A stretch of DNA of 64,000 nucleotides from M0103 sp040386155. GTDB lineage: Bacteria > Bacteroidota > Bacteroidia > Flavobacteriales_D > Crocinitomicaceae. The notes beneath the pieces are model-generated. The model did no database searches. It was not told where the DNA came from and was given only the letters and a program-made list of their open reading frames with translations. The stretch is from assembly GCA_040386155.1 (NCBI GenBank), contig JAZKFZ010000005.1:1-64000 (forward strand), in the 5' to 3' direction. Below, piece after piece: positions 25,309 through 34,196 of this stretch (its first letter is position 1; the number at the start of each line of letters is the position of its first letter). A program made the position numbers and the translations under genes.

Positions 25309-25995
25309 TTACTCTATTCCGTAGCCAATCACCTTGTAAAAAATCTCAGTACCATTTTGGACATTTAAGGTGTCAAATTGATTAATTTGTAGGTCTTTGT
25401 GATATTTATACACGAGGCCAACACCCTTCGCATACACTTCATATTTACGACGATAATCGATGAATGAAATGAAAGAATCTTGCTCTACTGTTATTGTGGA
25501 ATCAAAGTCAAAACCATTGTACGATCTACTGTCTTGCAAGTCGCGATAATAGCATTGCATTTCATCAAAAATATTGTAAGCGTTATGATCCCACACCTTA
25601 GCACTTGTTGGTTTGAAGACCAATTTCACCATGCGTTGATTTTCTTCAACCAACTCAGCTCTCCTATCGTCGATCACAGTTGTCCACACATCACTAACAA
25701 GCCAAGGGTCAGCTATATTTTGCTTTTTGAAACGAAAAAATCGATTTGCGACACGCCCTTCTAAATCAATAACAGTATCCCCAATTAAGGTTTTAAGAAA
25801 GTAATGTGAAGTATCATGATCAAAAGGCGCAGCTGCTGTTTCATCGTGCTTTACTTCCATGACCTCATATTCGATGTATCTTCCTTGTGTTAAATCATAA
25901 TAATCGTAATCAAAATCAAAAGGAGTTGTATCTTTTTTACATGCAAAAGCAATTAAAGTGATACTAAGAATAGAAAGCAGTCGAGATCGATTCAT
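25309..25995 (-). CDS. Lipoprotein of unknown function
   Basis: From the ATG at 25995 the product is 228 residues. It has a lipoprotein signal with lipobox AFAC (Cys19), followed by KKD. The mature part is rich in Asp and Tyr near the start (DFDYDYYDL) and looks like a beta-rich envelope protein. I do not recognise the domain. The start at 26010 would add MYFSA in front of the signal peptide and is less likely. It sits between a YwqK-like gene and a GT4 gene in a tight cluster. Confidence 0.75.
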   Translation of the reverse strand: MNRSRLLSILSITLIAFACKKDTTPFDFDYDYYDLTQGRYIEYEVMEVKHDETAAAPFDHDTSHYFLKTLIGDTVIDLEGRVANRFFRFKKQNIADPWLVSDVWTTVIDDRRAELVEENQRMVKLVFKPTSAKVWDHNAYNIFDEMQCYYRDLQDSRSYNGFDFDSTITVEQDSFISFIDYRRKYEVYAKGVGLVYKYHKDLQINQFDTLNVQNGTEIFYKVIGYGIE

Positions 25996-26057
25996 GGCAC
26001 TAAAGTACAAAAAACAGTTATTGTTTGCACAGAGGGAACTAGAATTTATTTGGAAGG

Positions 26058-26813
26058 TTAGTTGTTAGGATTGATACCTAACTCTTTCATTTGGCGCATT
26101 TTTTCTTCCAACTTCTTACCTTCAAGTACTTCGCCGTAATAAAAATACTTCTTGCCGGTTTCTTTACCTGCTTCATCGTATGCGAAATGCCAACCATGGT
26201 GCACGCCTTTTTTGTAGCGTTCCATCATCATTTTTTTTCCGTTGCTGTGAAAAGTGTCCCAAACGCCCACTTTTTTATTGTCTTCGTACATTCCTTTACT
26301 TTTGATCGTACCACTTTCAAAATATTCGATCGCTTCTCCACTTCTCAACCCTGCTTTGTAATTGTATACTGCTGAAATTAATTTAGAGGTATTTTCCATT
26401 GTTTCAGGAATGTAGTAAACAATCATTTTTCCTTCTAACACATCATTTTTGTACGTCTCACTTGAACTCAATCTCCCTGCAGGTGTAAAATTCAGCCAAA
26501 TGGAATCTTTTTTCATGTCACGATAAATTCCATGACTCATCAATGAACGATTTTCATGATAAAAATAGGCGGATGAACGATTTGTGCCTTCTCCGTGCTT
26601 GACAATTGCTTTTACGTTTCCTGATGAATAAAAATAGGTGAATGTACCAACTGGTTTACCGTCTTTAAATTGACCTTTGTACTCAAGTATTTTACTTTTT
26701 GGATATGCCTTTTCCCAGGCACCTTGTTTCTTTCCTTTTGCATCGGTTTGATTTAGCTGCCCGAAAACAGAAATGCCAAGTAATAAAAATGATATTAATC
26801 CAATAAATTTCAT
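26058..26813 (-). CDS. YwqK/MORN-repeat secreted protein
   Basis: The 251-residue product has a signal peptide (1-18, ending VFG) and about seven MORN-like repeats of the GxxxGxWxxYxxxGxxxxxGxYxxG type, for example KDGKPVGTFTYFYSSGNVKA and DNKKVGVWDTFHSNGKKMM. Databases often name such proteins YwqK-family antitoxins, but signal peptides and chains of MORN repeats in Bacteroidota point to envelope or surface roles. No toxin gene is adjacent. Its start overlaps the upstream phosphatase stop by four bases. Confidence 0.8.
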   Translation of the reverse strand: MKFIGLISFLLLGISVFGQLNQTDAKGKKQGAWEKAYPKSKILEYKGQFKDGKPVGTFTYFYSSGNVKAIVKHGEGTNRSSAYFYHENRSLMSHGIYRDMKKDSIWLNFTPAGRLSSSETYKNDVLEGKMIVYYIPETMENTSKLISAVYNYKAGLRSGEAIEYFESGTIKSKGMYEDNKKVGVWDTFHSNGKKMMMERYKKGVHHGWHFAYDEAGKETGKKYFYYGEVLEGKKLEEKMRQMKELGINPNN

Positions 26814-27349
26814 ACTTCAATTAATTTTAAGATTCCGTTCATTGTCAACAAAAAAGCATCCGCATTGGAAGAATCTGGTCGACCTCTACCGACTTTAACA
26901 GTTTTCATACCAAGATTCTTTCCAAACTCAATATCGCTGTTCGAATCACCAATCATTATCGCTTTTGAAAAGTCAATCATTGGAAAATCTTTCTGTGCTT
27001 GCAGTCCCATTCCAATATTCGGTTTTCGCATTGGCGAATTTTCCCTCACCATTTGAGGCGCAAAATACACCTTAGCAATTTTCCCTCCGGCATCCTCAAT
27101 TTTATTGAGCATATAACGGTGTACCTCTTCAAGGTTACGCTCGGTCATTAATCCTTTTCCAATACCTTGTTGATTGGTAACTACCACGATAGTTCCAAAA
27201 ATACCACTGCATTTTGCGATGGTATCCACTACATTTTTGATGAAAATAAATTCGTTGGGGAATTGAACGTAACTATCTGGAATTCTTTTGTTTATTACTC
27301 CATCACGATCAAGAAAAAGCGTCCATTCTTTAGAAACTTTCCATTTCAT
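26810..27349 (-). CDS. HAD-IIIA phosphatase, GmhB-like
   Basis: This 179-residue enzyme has the HAD motifs: FLDRDGVINKR (nucleophile Asp and acid Asp), VVVTNQQGIGKG (motif II) and MIGDSNSDIEFG (motif IV). It resembles the D-glycero-D-manno-heptose 1,7-bisphosphate phosphatase / histidinol phosphatase group. The cysteines of the GmhB zinc loop are replaced: the region reads YFAPQMVRENSPMRKPNIGM, where the classical enzyme has a Cys-rich loop before RKP. It is therefore a zinc-free relative. Both ends overlap neighbours by four bases, so it is co-translated in the glycosyltransferase cluster, suggesting a role in sugar phosphate processing. Confidence 0.8.
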   Translation of the reverse strand: MKWKVSKEWTLFLDRDGVINKRIPDSYVQFPNEFIFIKNVVDTIAKCSGIFGTIVVVTNQQGIGKGLMTERNLEEVHRYMLNKIEDAGGKIAKVYFAPQMVRENSPMRKPNIGMGLQAQKDFPMIDFSKAIMIGDSNSDIEFGKNLGMKTVKVGRGRPDSSNADAFLLTMNGILKLIEV

Positions 27350-28305
27350 GCACCAACCGTTTTATCGATTAAATAGACATTTCGTGTACTGGAATTTCGC
27401 CCAATCATTTCAGCTAAAAATCCAGCGAGAAAGAATTGTGTTCCCAAAATCATTGCAGTCATCGCCACATAAAATTCCGTTCTAGCAGCAATTTTAATAG
27501 CATTAGGATCGAAAAACAATTTATCCACGGCGATGTAGAAGCTAAAACCAAAGCCAATTAAAAACATTATTAGACCCAGAACACCAAAAAAGTGCATGGG
27601 TTTTTTGCTAAATTTCCCCATAAACACTACCGACATTAAATCTAACGGTCCGTTAATGAACCGATTTAAGCCAAACTTTGTTGTTCCGTATTTACGAGCT
27701 CTATGCTCCACTACTTTTTCACCAATTTTAGTAAAACCAGCGTATTTAGCTAAAGGTGGAATATAACGATGCATGTCGCCATACAATTCAATGCTTTTCA
27801 CCACAGCATTTTTGTAGGCTTTGAGTCCACAATTGAAATCATGTAAATAAATTCCCGTCAAACGGCGAGCTGCCCAATTGTATAATTTTGTTGGAATTGT
27901 CTTTGAAATTGGATCGTAACGCTTCTTTTTCCATCCTGAGATGACATCATAATCGTCATTCATAATCAACTGATACAGCGCTGGAATTTCATCAGGCGAG
28001 TCTTGCAAATCTGCATCCATCGTAACAACAACATCTCCTACTGCCATTTCAAATCCAACTTGTAATGCAGCAGATTTTCCATAATTTCGTTGAAATTTCA
28101 CTCCTTTGACACAATGATTTGCTGATTGTAGCTCTTCAATAATTGCCCATGACCCATCCTTACTTCCATCATCGATAAAAATAACTTCGTACGAATAATT
28201 ATTTTCTATCATTACTCGATCAATCCAAGAATGCAATTCAGGCAAGGATTCCACCTCATTGAGAAGAGGAATTACAATAGAAATATCCAATTTAGTTTCA
28301 GACAT
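27346..28305 (-). CDS. Glycosyltransferase family 2, DPM1/GtrB-like
   Basis: This 319-residue enzyme has a GT-A domain (about 1-230) with SIVIPLLNEVESLPEL, the VIFIDDGSKDGSW motif and the DXD-type MDADLQDSP. Two C-terminal membrane helices follow (about 235-260 and 275-300). It resembles GtrB and other polyprenyl-phosphate sugar synthases, which load a sugar on the lipid carrier. The start at 28305 is chosen because a -7 box lies 18 bases upstream; the longer ORF from 28377 includes that box. It is the first gene of a five-gene minus-strand cluster ending at 24148. Confidence 0.88.
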   Translation of the reverse strand: MSETKLDISIVIPLLNEVESLPELHSWIDRVMIENNYSYEVIFIDDGSKDGSWAIIEELQSANHCVKGVKFQRNYGKSAALQVGFEMAVGDVVVTMDADLQDSPDEIPALYQLIMNDDYDVISGWKKKRYDPISKTIPTKLYNWAARRLTGIYLHDFNCGLKAYKNAVVKSIELYGDMHRYIPPLAKYAGFTKIGEKVVEHRARKYGTTKFGLNRFINGPLDLMSVVFMGKFSKKPMHFFGVLGLIMFLIGFGFSFYIAVDKLFFDPNAIKIAARTEFYVAMTAMILGTQFFLAGFLAEMIGRNSSTRNVYLIDKTVGA

Positions 28306-28322
28306 AGGTATCTTTAGTGCAA

Positions 28323-28330
28323 CAAAGTTA
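28323..28330 (-). promoter_or_regulatory. -7 box of the glycosyltransferase operon
   Basis: On the minus strand TAACTTTG matches TAnnTTTG, 17 bases upstream of the GT2 start. No clear -33 TTG is seen. It fixes the start codon at 28305. Confidence 0.5.
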
Positions 28331-28377
28331 ATAAATCCCTTCCTCTTTAGGTGAGACTGTTGTCCAGTTACTAACAA

Positions 28378-30699
28378 TTAATCTTTTAAAACACGGAAAA
28401 CTTCTCCTTCAACAATCATCAAATAAGTTCCGTTTACAAGCGTGCCGATATCTATTTGCTCTCCTTCACTCACTTCTCCATTCAACAATACTCTTCCATT
28501 CAAATCCATTATTTCGTATGACTTTGCTCCTGAAAATCCCTGAAGAAAAATTTCTCCTGTGGCTGGATTCGGATAGACACTCATTGCGTTTTGAATCACT
28601 TCGTCAACGCCCACAACACTTCCCTCACTTACAAAGAAATAATCAATTCCTCCTTCATTGATATTTTCCTCTTGTTGATCGCCTACTTGCACTGCCATCG
28701 ACATATTTGCTGTGGGAGTAATAAAGTCTGCCACTCTTATGCTTCTTGCTATCCAGCTAAATTGGTTGGGAATATCTTGTGCTGCGAAATCAATTTGAAC
28801 CGTTGAAACACCATCATTTAAGAAAAAGCGCATTGTATCAGTAATCTGATTAAACTCAGAGTAATACCAACGACTGAAATTAATGTAGGGATCAGTATAC
28901 GTTGATAAATTCATCGTCGGACTTTGCAGCAGCGAAAGCCCATCATCCACATCATCACTATCAGGATTCAAGGTTGAGGCATTTCCAGTAACATAGGCCA
29001 TTCCTCCACAATCAAAATCTGCATCGAGACCTGGTGCTGATCCACTATTTGTGGCAAAAGGAACTCCTCGCTCCCACTGCCCAGTTTGCGCAGTTCCAAA
29101 GGAAGTCCAGCCAAAATCCAATTCAAAATCGTCAAAATATCCTTCATTCAATTGAACAATTAAACTTCCAGTACTATTATCAATCGATTGATCGGCACAA
29201 AAAGTAACATACCCCCATTTGCCTACCGTGATTCTATACGATTCTTGGTAATAAAGTGTAAAATCTTCTTCGCCAAGTGCATTTGTAGTCCCTTCATGCG
29301 TAATTAAATCTGCTTCCAATCGAATTTTCGCATTTGGAATTGGTGTACCTACCCCATTTTCTAGTACTGTTATAGTTAAATTAAACGGGGGAATTGGCAC
29401 TAACACTACATCTTGAACAGTAGTCTGATTGTTCAACAAATCAACAGTCAAGGTCTGCGGAAAATAACCCACTTTTGTGTATTCAACTGCATAATTTCCA
29501 GCAGTTAAAATCCCTGTAGCATAATCACCTTGCACATTGCTTAAATCAGTTTGATTGTGACCAACGATTTGAACGCTCACTTGATCAAGTAAATTTCCTG
29601 AACCTTGCTCTGTAACAGTTCCTTCCAAATAGGCTGCTTTCTCATACGTTGGATCTAAAATGAAAAGTCCTTGTGTGATGTCTGACACCAAAATTAAGCC
29701 TGAAGGTAAATAGGGATACACTCCCCAAGCACCGTCATAACTTATCGTTTGACCAGGATACGTATCGAAACTCGCTACTTCAATCATATTCGATGGATTA
29801 GTAGCATCGTGAATGACAACGCCATCTGAATAGTAACTTGTTACCAAATAATCGCCTCTCACAAACACGTTGTGTGGAATAATTCCTGCTCCTGGCGAAC
29901 TTTGAATACGATCCAACTCAACAATATTCACTGGATCAGTGATATCATACGACACAATGAAAGCACCTGAAATTTCATCAGTGGTGTACACTACATCACC
30001 TTGATCGTTTGGCCACGAACTATGTGTGAAAAAGTGAGGAGTTGTTTTTGTTCCTAATAAAACTGGATTAGCCTTGTCGCTAACATCAACAATGGAGAAA
30101 AATCCATCAGAAATGTGCGACAAATACATTGTGTCATTTCGAACAAAACCATCATGAACATACCAATTATCAAAGGTTCCTACTTCCACTGGATTCATAG
30201 GGTCGGTGTTCACATCTAAAATAATCACTCCACCGTTTCCGCGATTAGCACCCATCACGTACGCAAAACCGTTCTCGTCCATATAAACCGTGTGAGCTGA
30301 TGACCAATTACTCCCCATCGGACCGTTATAGAACACTGAATTCAAACTGGTGCCTGAAGGCAATGGACTCATGTCGATAATCTGCATTCCCACCTCCGCT
30401 TCTGTGGTCACATAGGCGTAATCGCCCCAAGTTACAATGTCTCTCCAAATATTGTCAACTCCAGGAAGCCAAGCCACTTCAACAGGATTTACGGGATCTT
30501 GCAAACTAACAATCGATGTACCTTTTGAAGCACCTACCAAAGCATATTCAATATTGGTTTCATCCACGTAACCCCAAATATCATTCAAATTGGATGAATG
30601 CAAAGCTTGATAATCGATATGTGAAATACTATCGATGTTGACTTGCGACTGCCCCAAGAATGGAACAATCATCAATACTAGAAGAAATAAATTTTTCAT
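28378..30699 (-). CDS. T9SS cargo with choice-of-anchor B domain
   Basis: From the ATG at 30699 the product is 773 residues. It has a signal peptide (1-19, ending GQSQ) and a large N-terminal LVIVD/choice-of-anchor B region (about 20-380) with recurring blocks such as GTSIVSLQDPVNPVEVAWLP and YAYVTTEAEVGMQIID, probably a beta-propeller. A carboxypeptidase-regulatory-like domain follows (about 385-450), then a second Ig-like region, a possible beta-sandwich (about 520-690), and a C-terminal type A sorting domain (MSVYPNPATGEIFLQ, GTYLMIVEG). The sorting domain sends the protein through the type IX system to the cell surface or medium. It starts five bases after a 35-codon membrane-protein gene. 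Confidence 0.88.
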   Translation of the reverse strand: MKNLFLLVLMIVPFLGQSQVNIDSISHIDYQALHSSNLNDIWGYVDETNIEYALVGASKGTSIVSLQDPVNPVEVAWLPGVDNIWRDIVTWGDYAYVTTEAEVGMQIIDMSPLPSGTSLNSVFYNGPMGSNWSSAHTVYMDENGFAYVMGANRGNGGVIILDVNTDPMNPVEVGTFDNWYVHDGFVRNDTMYLSHISDGFFSIVDVSDKANPVLLGTKTTPHFFTHSSWPNDQGDVVYTTDEISGAFIVSYDITDPVNIVELDRIQSSPGAGIIPHNVFVRGDYLVTSYYSDGVVIHDATNPSNMIEVASFDTYPGQTISYDGAWGVYPYLPSGLILVSDITQGLFILDPTYEKAAYLEGTVTEQGSGNLLDQVSVQIVGHNQTDLSNVQGDYATGILTAGNYAVEYTKVGYFPQTLTVDLLNNQTTVQDVVLVPIPPFNLTITVLENGVGTPIPNAKIRLEADLITHEGTTNALGEEDFTLYYQESYRITVGKWGYVTFCADQSIDNSTGSLIVQLNEGYFDDFELDFGWTSFGTAQTGQWERGVPFATNSGSAPGLDADFDCGGMAYVTGNASTLNPDSDDVDDGLSLLQSPTMNLSTYTDPYINFSRWYYSEFNQITDTMRFFLNDGVSTVQIDFAAQDIPNQFSWIARSIRVADFITPTANMSMAVQVGDQQEENINEGGIDYFFVSEGSVVGVDEVIQNAMSVYPNPATGEIFLQGFSGAKSYEIMDLNGRVLLNGEVSEGEQIDIGTLVNGTYLMIVEGEVFRVLKD

Positions 30700-30704
30700 T
30701 TTAT

Positions 30705-30812
30705 TTAAAGGATAAAAATCGCTGCGATGATGAAGATAAGAATTATTACCAAATACTGCCACACATCAAGGAAATAAGGGGAGTACTTTTTAAGTTGGTC
30801 AAAGAATTTCAT
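30705..30812 (-). CDS. Small single-helix membrane protein, 35 residues
   Basis: A 35-codon ORF runs from ATG (30812-30810) to TAA (30707-30705). The product starts MKFFDQLKKYSPYF, an amphipathic basic and aromatic stretch, and continues into one hydrophobic helix (about 20-35) rich in Ile and Leu, ending at the membrane. It begins 9 bases after the stop of the IP-repeat gene and ends 5 bases before the start of the T9SS cargo gene, filling the gap exactly, which is how a co-transcribed gene looks. I do not recognise a family. It may be a small membrane partner of the IP-repeat protein. Confidence 0.6.
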   Translation of the reverse strand: MKFFDQLKKYSPYFLDVWQYLVIILIFIIAAIFIL

Positions 30813-30821
30813 AAGAATAAT

Positions 30822-31613
30822 TTACTCACTTAAACTCATCTTCGTCAAGCCACGTAAACCATGCGCCATTTTTCTAAAATAAGCAGCCAAACTTGTTTCT
30901 TCTAGTGGAATATCAACAGGAATCACCATTTTAATGGGCACTTGTGTATCCACTGGTAGCGCTCCTGAAAAACCAATTTTTGCCGTTTGCTTGATGGGTA
31001 ATCGAATCGGAACTTTAATATCTACTGGAATTTTCATCACCAAACCAATGGGCATCGTATCGATGACTACCATATCTAAAGGAACGAGTGCATGTATTGG
31101 AATGGCTTCATTGAAGGAAACATTTAACTGCTGATGCAAGGGAATTTCGCCATACACTGGAATGGAAATTCCTTTTTTCTTTTTCTTCGAAAAAATAGGA
31201 ATTTTTAAGCGCTGATCGAGCGGAATGGTATCGTTCACATCAATATGCACCACATCCGAAATATTAATAGTTGTATCAATTCGAATAAAATCCTTAATTC
31301 CAATACGAATAGGTACTAATAACTCTTGGTTCACTGGAATCATTGCTGTAAAAGGAATTTCTGTTTCCACAGTCATGTCAATGTTCACCATTATATCATC
31401 TGTTACATTGATGTTTTGTTTCAAAGGAATGGACTCTTCCACTAAAATATCGCGCACAATATGCAACGTTGCCATTTCATCCATCGTGGCGCCAATTTTC
31501 GCTAACCTTTTTTCTGCAATAGACAAAGCAGTAACTAAAACAATTACAACAACAGAACTAATTAGAAATCCTACGATGGCAGTGATCGTGAAAATTCGTT
31601 GACGCTTTGACAT
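30822..31613 (-). CDS. Membrane-anchored IP-repeat protein
   Basis: The 263-residue product has one N-terminal membrane helix (about 8-30), a short helical region (31-58) and a long stretch of beta-type repeats. The motif IP[LV]xQx[LI]x[VI] occurs four times: IPLKQNINV (62-70), IPVNQELLV (92-100), IPLDQRLKI (130-138) and IPLHQQLNV (157-165). Further PV/PI pairs continue to about 236. The end is an amphipathic helix (241-259, with AAYFRKMAHGLRGL). The pattern suggests an elongated periplasmic beta structure anchored in the inner membrane, with a helix that could touch another membrane or partner. I do not recognise a family. Two closely spaced genes follow on the same strand. Confidence 0.7.
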   Translation of the reverse strand: MSKRQRIFTITAIVGFLISSVVVIVLVTALSIAEKRLAKIGATMDEMATLHIVRDILVEESIPLKQNINVTDDIMVNIDMTVETEIPFTAMIPVNQELLVPIRIGIKDFIRIDTTINISDVVHIDVNDTIPLDQRLKIPIFSKKKKKGISIPVYGEIPLHQQLNVSFNEAIPIHALVPLDMVVIDTMPIGLVMKIPVDIKVPIRLPIKQTAKIGFSGALPVDTQVPIKMVIPVDIPLEETSLAAYFRKMAHGLRGLTKMSLSE

Positions 31614-31708
31614 TTATTGAAATTTTAACGAAGATAATCAAAAATAGAGAGTTCAAACTTGCTTTCATTTTTCAAAATTGACACTCATTCCAAAACAAGG
31701 ATTTTTAC

Positions 31709-31716
31709 TATCTTTG
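31709..31716 (+). promoter_or_regulatory. -7 box of the 2-oxoacid dehydrogenase gene
   Basis: TATCTTTG matches TAnnTTTG, 20 bases before the ATG at 31737. The ATG at 31659 lies upstream of it and is excluded as a start. The nearest TTG (31678) is 28 bases away, outside the usual range. Confidence 0.5.
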
Positions 31717-31736
31717 AACCATTGAAAAAATTCGTT

Positions 31737-34178
31737 ATGGCAAAAGATTCTGTAGTTGAAACATCCCTTTCTGTTGATTTTGAAACATTTCGCACTGAAG
31801 TTCTCGAGGATTATAAATTGGCTTGTCTTTCAAGAGAAACATCTTTACTAGGTAGAAAAGAGGTGTTGACTGGTAAAGCAAAGTTTGGAATTTTTGGTGA
31901 TGGAAAGGAATTGGCGCAGATCGCTCTTGCCAAGCAATTTCAAAATGGTGATTTCCGCTCTGGTTATTACCGCGATCAGACCTTGATGATGGCGATTGGT
32001 CAATTGAATGTGCGTGAATATTTTTCTGGTTTGTATGGTCACACTGATGAAGTGATTGAACCTCAATCTGCTGGTCGCCAAATGGGAGGACATTACTCTA
32101 CACGCAATTTGAACGAAAATGGCGAGTGGAAAAACTTAATGGAACAAAAAAACAGTTCTGCAGATATTTCACCAACTGCCGGACAAATGCCTCGTTTATT
32201 AGGATTGGCGCAAGCATCTAAAATTTACAGAAATGTAAAAGGTTTAGACAATAGCGAGTTTGCTAAATTCTCCTCTAAAGGAAATGAAGTTGCATTTGGA
32301 ACGATCGGTGATGCTTCTACATCGGAAGGACCTTTTTGGGAGGTAATTAATGCAGCAGGTGTTTTGCAAGTACCCATGGTTATGTCGGTTTGGGACGATG
32401 GCTACGGAATATCAGTACCTAGAGAATTTCAAACAACAAAAGGAAGTATTTCGGAAGCGTTAGCAGGAATGCAGCGCACAAAAGACAAAACGGGATATGA
32501 AATTTTCGTAACGAAAGGTTGGGATTACCCCCATTTAGTCGAAACATACGAAAAAGCAGTGAAGCTTGCACGAGAGCAACACATTCCAGTCTTAGTGCAC
32601 GTAAAGGAAGTAAATCAACCCCAAGGTCACTCTACTTCTGGATCGCATGAACGTTATAAAGACGAAGAGCGTTTGCAATGGGAATCAGATTTCGATTGTA
32701 TAACAAAATTCAAAGAATGGATCCTCTCTTTCAATGCAGAAGGAAATAGCATTGCTAGCGAAGAAGAATTAAACGACATTCAGGAAGCAGCAAAAAAACA
32801 AGTCCGTTCAGATAAAAATGAAGCTTGGGCACTTTTCACAAATGACATCAAAAGTGATTTGGAAGAAGCAATTGTATTGCTAGAAAATGTGTGCAAAGAA
32901 TCGGCTAAACAAGCAGAAGTTCAGCAGGAAATTGATGCATTAAAAAAAGCTTACGAACCCATTCGAAAAGACATTCTTAACACTGGAAGAAAAATTCTTC
33001 GTCTGTTGAGAAATGAAAATACTACTGCTAAATCGAAGTTGATCAATTGGATCCAATCCAAATTCGATGAAAATGCGGATCGTTATTCTTCGTTTTTACA
33101 CTCCGAATCAAAACAATCCGCACTTAATATCTCTCCAGTGGCACCATCATTTGACGGTTCTGGAAAAATGGAAGACGGAAGAATTATTTTGAGAGAAAAT
33201 TTCAGATTACTGCTAGAAAAATATCCTCAGGCGCTAATTTTTGGAGAAGACGCAGGAAAAATTGGTGGTGTAAATCAGTCATTAGAAGGTTTACAAGAGC
33301 AATTTGGCGACATTCGAGTTTCAGACACCGGAATTCGCGAGTGCTCAATCATTGGTCAAGGAATTGGGATGGCAATGCGCGGACTTCGTCCAATCGCTGA
33401 AATTCAATATTTAGACTACTTGTTGTATGCGATTCAGATTCTTTCGGATGACCTTTCAACCTTGCAATATCGAACTAAAGGTGGACAAAAAGCACCACTA
33501 ATTATTAGCACGCGTGGACACCGCTTGGAAGGTATTTGGCACAGTGGTTCACCCATGGGAATGATTATTAATTCTGTTCGTGGAATGCACGTGTGTGTAC
33601 CAAGAAACATGACAAAAGCGGCAGGTTTTTACAATTTGTTGATGGAGGCTGATGAACCAGCACTTGTTATTGAGCCTTTGAACGGCTACCGTACGAAGGA
33701 AGAAATGCCGAACAACATTGGTTCATTCAAAATACCACTTGGAGTTCCGGAAATTGTATTGGAAGGTACTGATCTCACACTTGTTTCGTATGGATCTACT
33801 TTTAATCTATGCCAAGTTGCTGCCCAACAGTTGAAGGAGCTCAACATCAATGTGGAATTAATTGATGTTCAAACCTTATTGCCTTTCGATATCAATCACA
33901 TCATTAAGAAATCGATTTCTAAAACAAATCGATTATTGATTGTGGACGAAGATGTTTCCAGCGGAGCAACAGCCTTTATGTTAGACCGAATTCTTGTTGA
34001 ACAACAAGCATTTTACCACTTAGATTCTGCTCCATCAACCTTGAGTGCAAAAGATCACCGTCCAGCTTATGGCTCTGATGGCGACTATTTCTCAAAACCG
34101 AGCATCGAAGACATTACAGAAAAAGTATACGCGATTATGCATGAAGCAAATCCTGAACTCTACCCTTCTCTTTATTAA
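31737..34178 (+). CDS. 2-oxoacid dehydrogenase E1, fused alpha and beta
   Basis: This 813-residue thiamine-diphosphate enzyme joins E1 alpha (about 1-420) and E1 beta (about 470-813) in one chain. The alpha half has GYYRDQTLMMAIG, the cofactor motif GDASTSEGPFWEVIN and WDDGYGIS. The beta half has IFGEDAGKIGG, RVSDTGIRECSIIGQGIGMA and the C-terminal LLIVDEDVSSGA. E1 decarboxylates a 2-oxoacid and passes the acyl group to the lipoyl domain of E2. The family in Bacteroidota acts mainly on branched-chain 2-oxoacids, though pyruvate is possible. A Glu/Leu-dehydrogenase-family gene 18 bases downstream fits amino-acid catabolism, because it would make the 2-oxoacid substrate. Confidence 0.9.
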   Translation: MAKDSVVETSLSVDFETFRTEVLEDYKLACLSRETSLLGRKEVLTGKAKFGIFGDGKELAQIALAKQFQNGDFRSGYYRDQTLMMAIGQLNVREYFSGLYGHTDEVIEPQSAGRQMGGHYSTRNLNENGEWKNLMEQKNSSADISPTAGQMPRLLGLAQASKIYRNVKGLDNSEFAKFSSKGNEVAFGTIGDASTSEGPFWEVINAAGVLQVPMVMSVWDDGYGISVPREFQTTKGSISEALAGMQRTKDKTGYEIFVTKGWDYPHLVETYEKAVKLAREQHIPVLVHVKEVNQPQGHSTSGSHERYKDEERLQWESDFDCITKFKEWILSFNAEGNSIASEEELNDIQEAAKKQVRSDKNEAWALFTNDIKSDLEEAIVLLENVCKESAKQAEVQQEIDALKKAYEPIRKDILNTGRKILRLLRNENTTAKSKLINWIQSKFDENADRYSSFLHSESKQSALNISPVAPSFDGSGKMEDGRIILRENFRLLLEKYPQALIFGEDAGKIGGVNQSLEGLQEQFGDIRVSDTGIRECSIIGQGIGMAMRGLRPIAEIQYLDYLLYAIQILSDDLSTLQYRTKGGQKAPLIISTRGHRLEGIWHSGSPMGMIINSVRGMHVCVPRNMTKAAGFYNLLMEADEPALVIEPLNGYRTKEEMPNNIGSFKIPLGVPEIVLEGTDLTLVSYGSTFNLCQVAAQQLKELNINVELIDVQTLLPFDINHIIKKSISKTNRLLIVDEDVSSGATAFMLDRILVEQQAFYHLDSAPSTLSAKDHRPAYGSDGDYFSKPSIEDITEKVYAIMHEANPELYPSLY

Positions 34179-34196
34179 TTTATTACACTTCATCAC

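Noticed and set aside
26058..26813. YwqK-family antitoxin and hence a toxin-antitoxin pair
   Set aside because: The protein has a signal peptide and MORN-like repeats, and no toxin-like gene is adjacent. The name is a database label rather than evidence.
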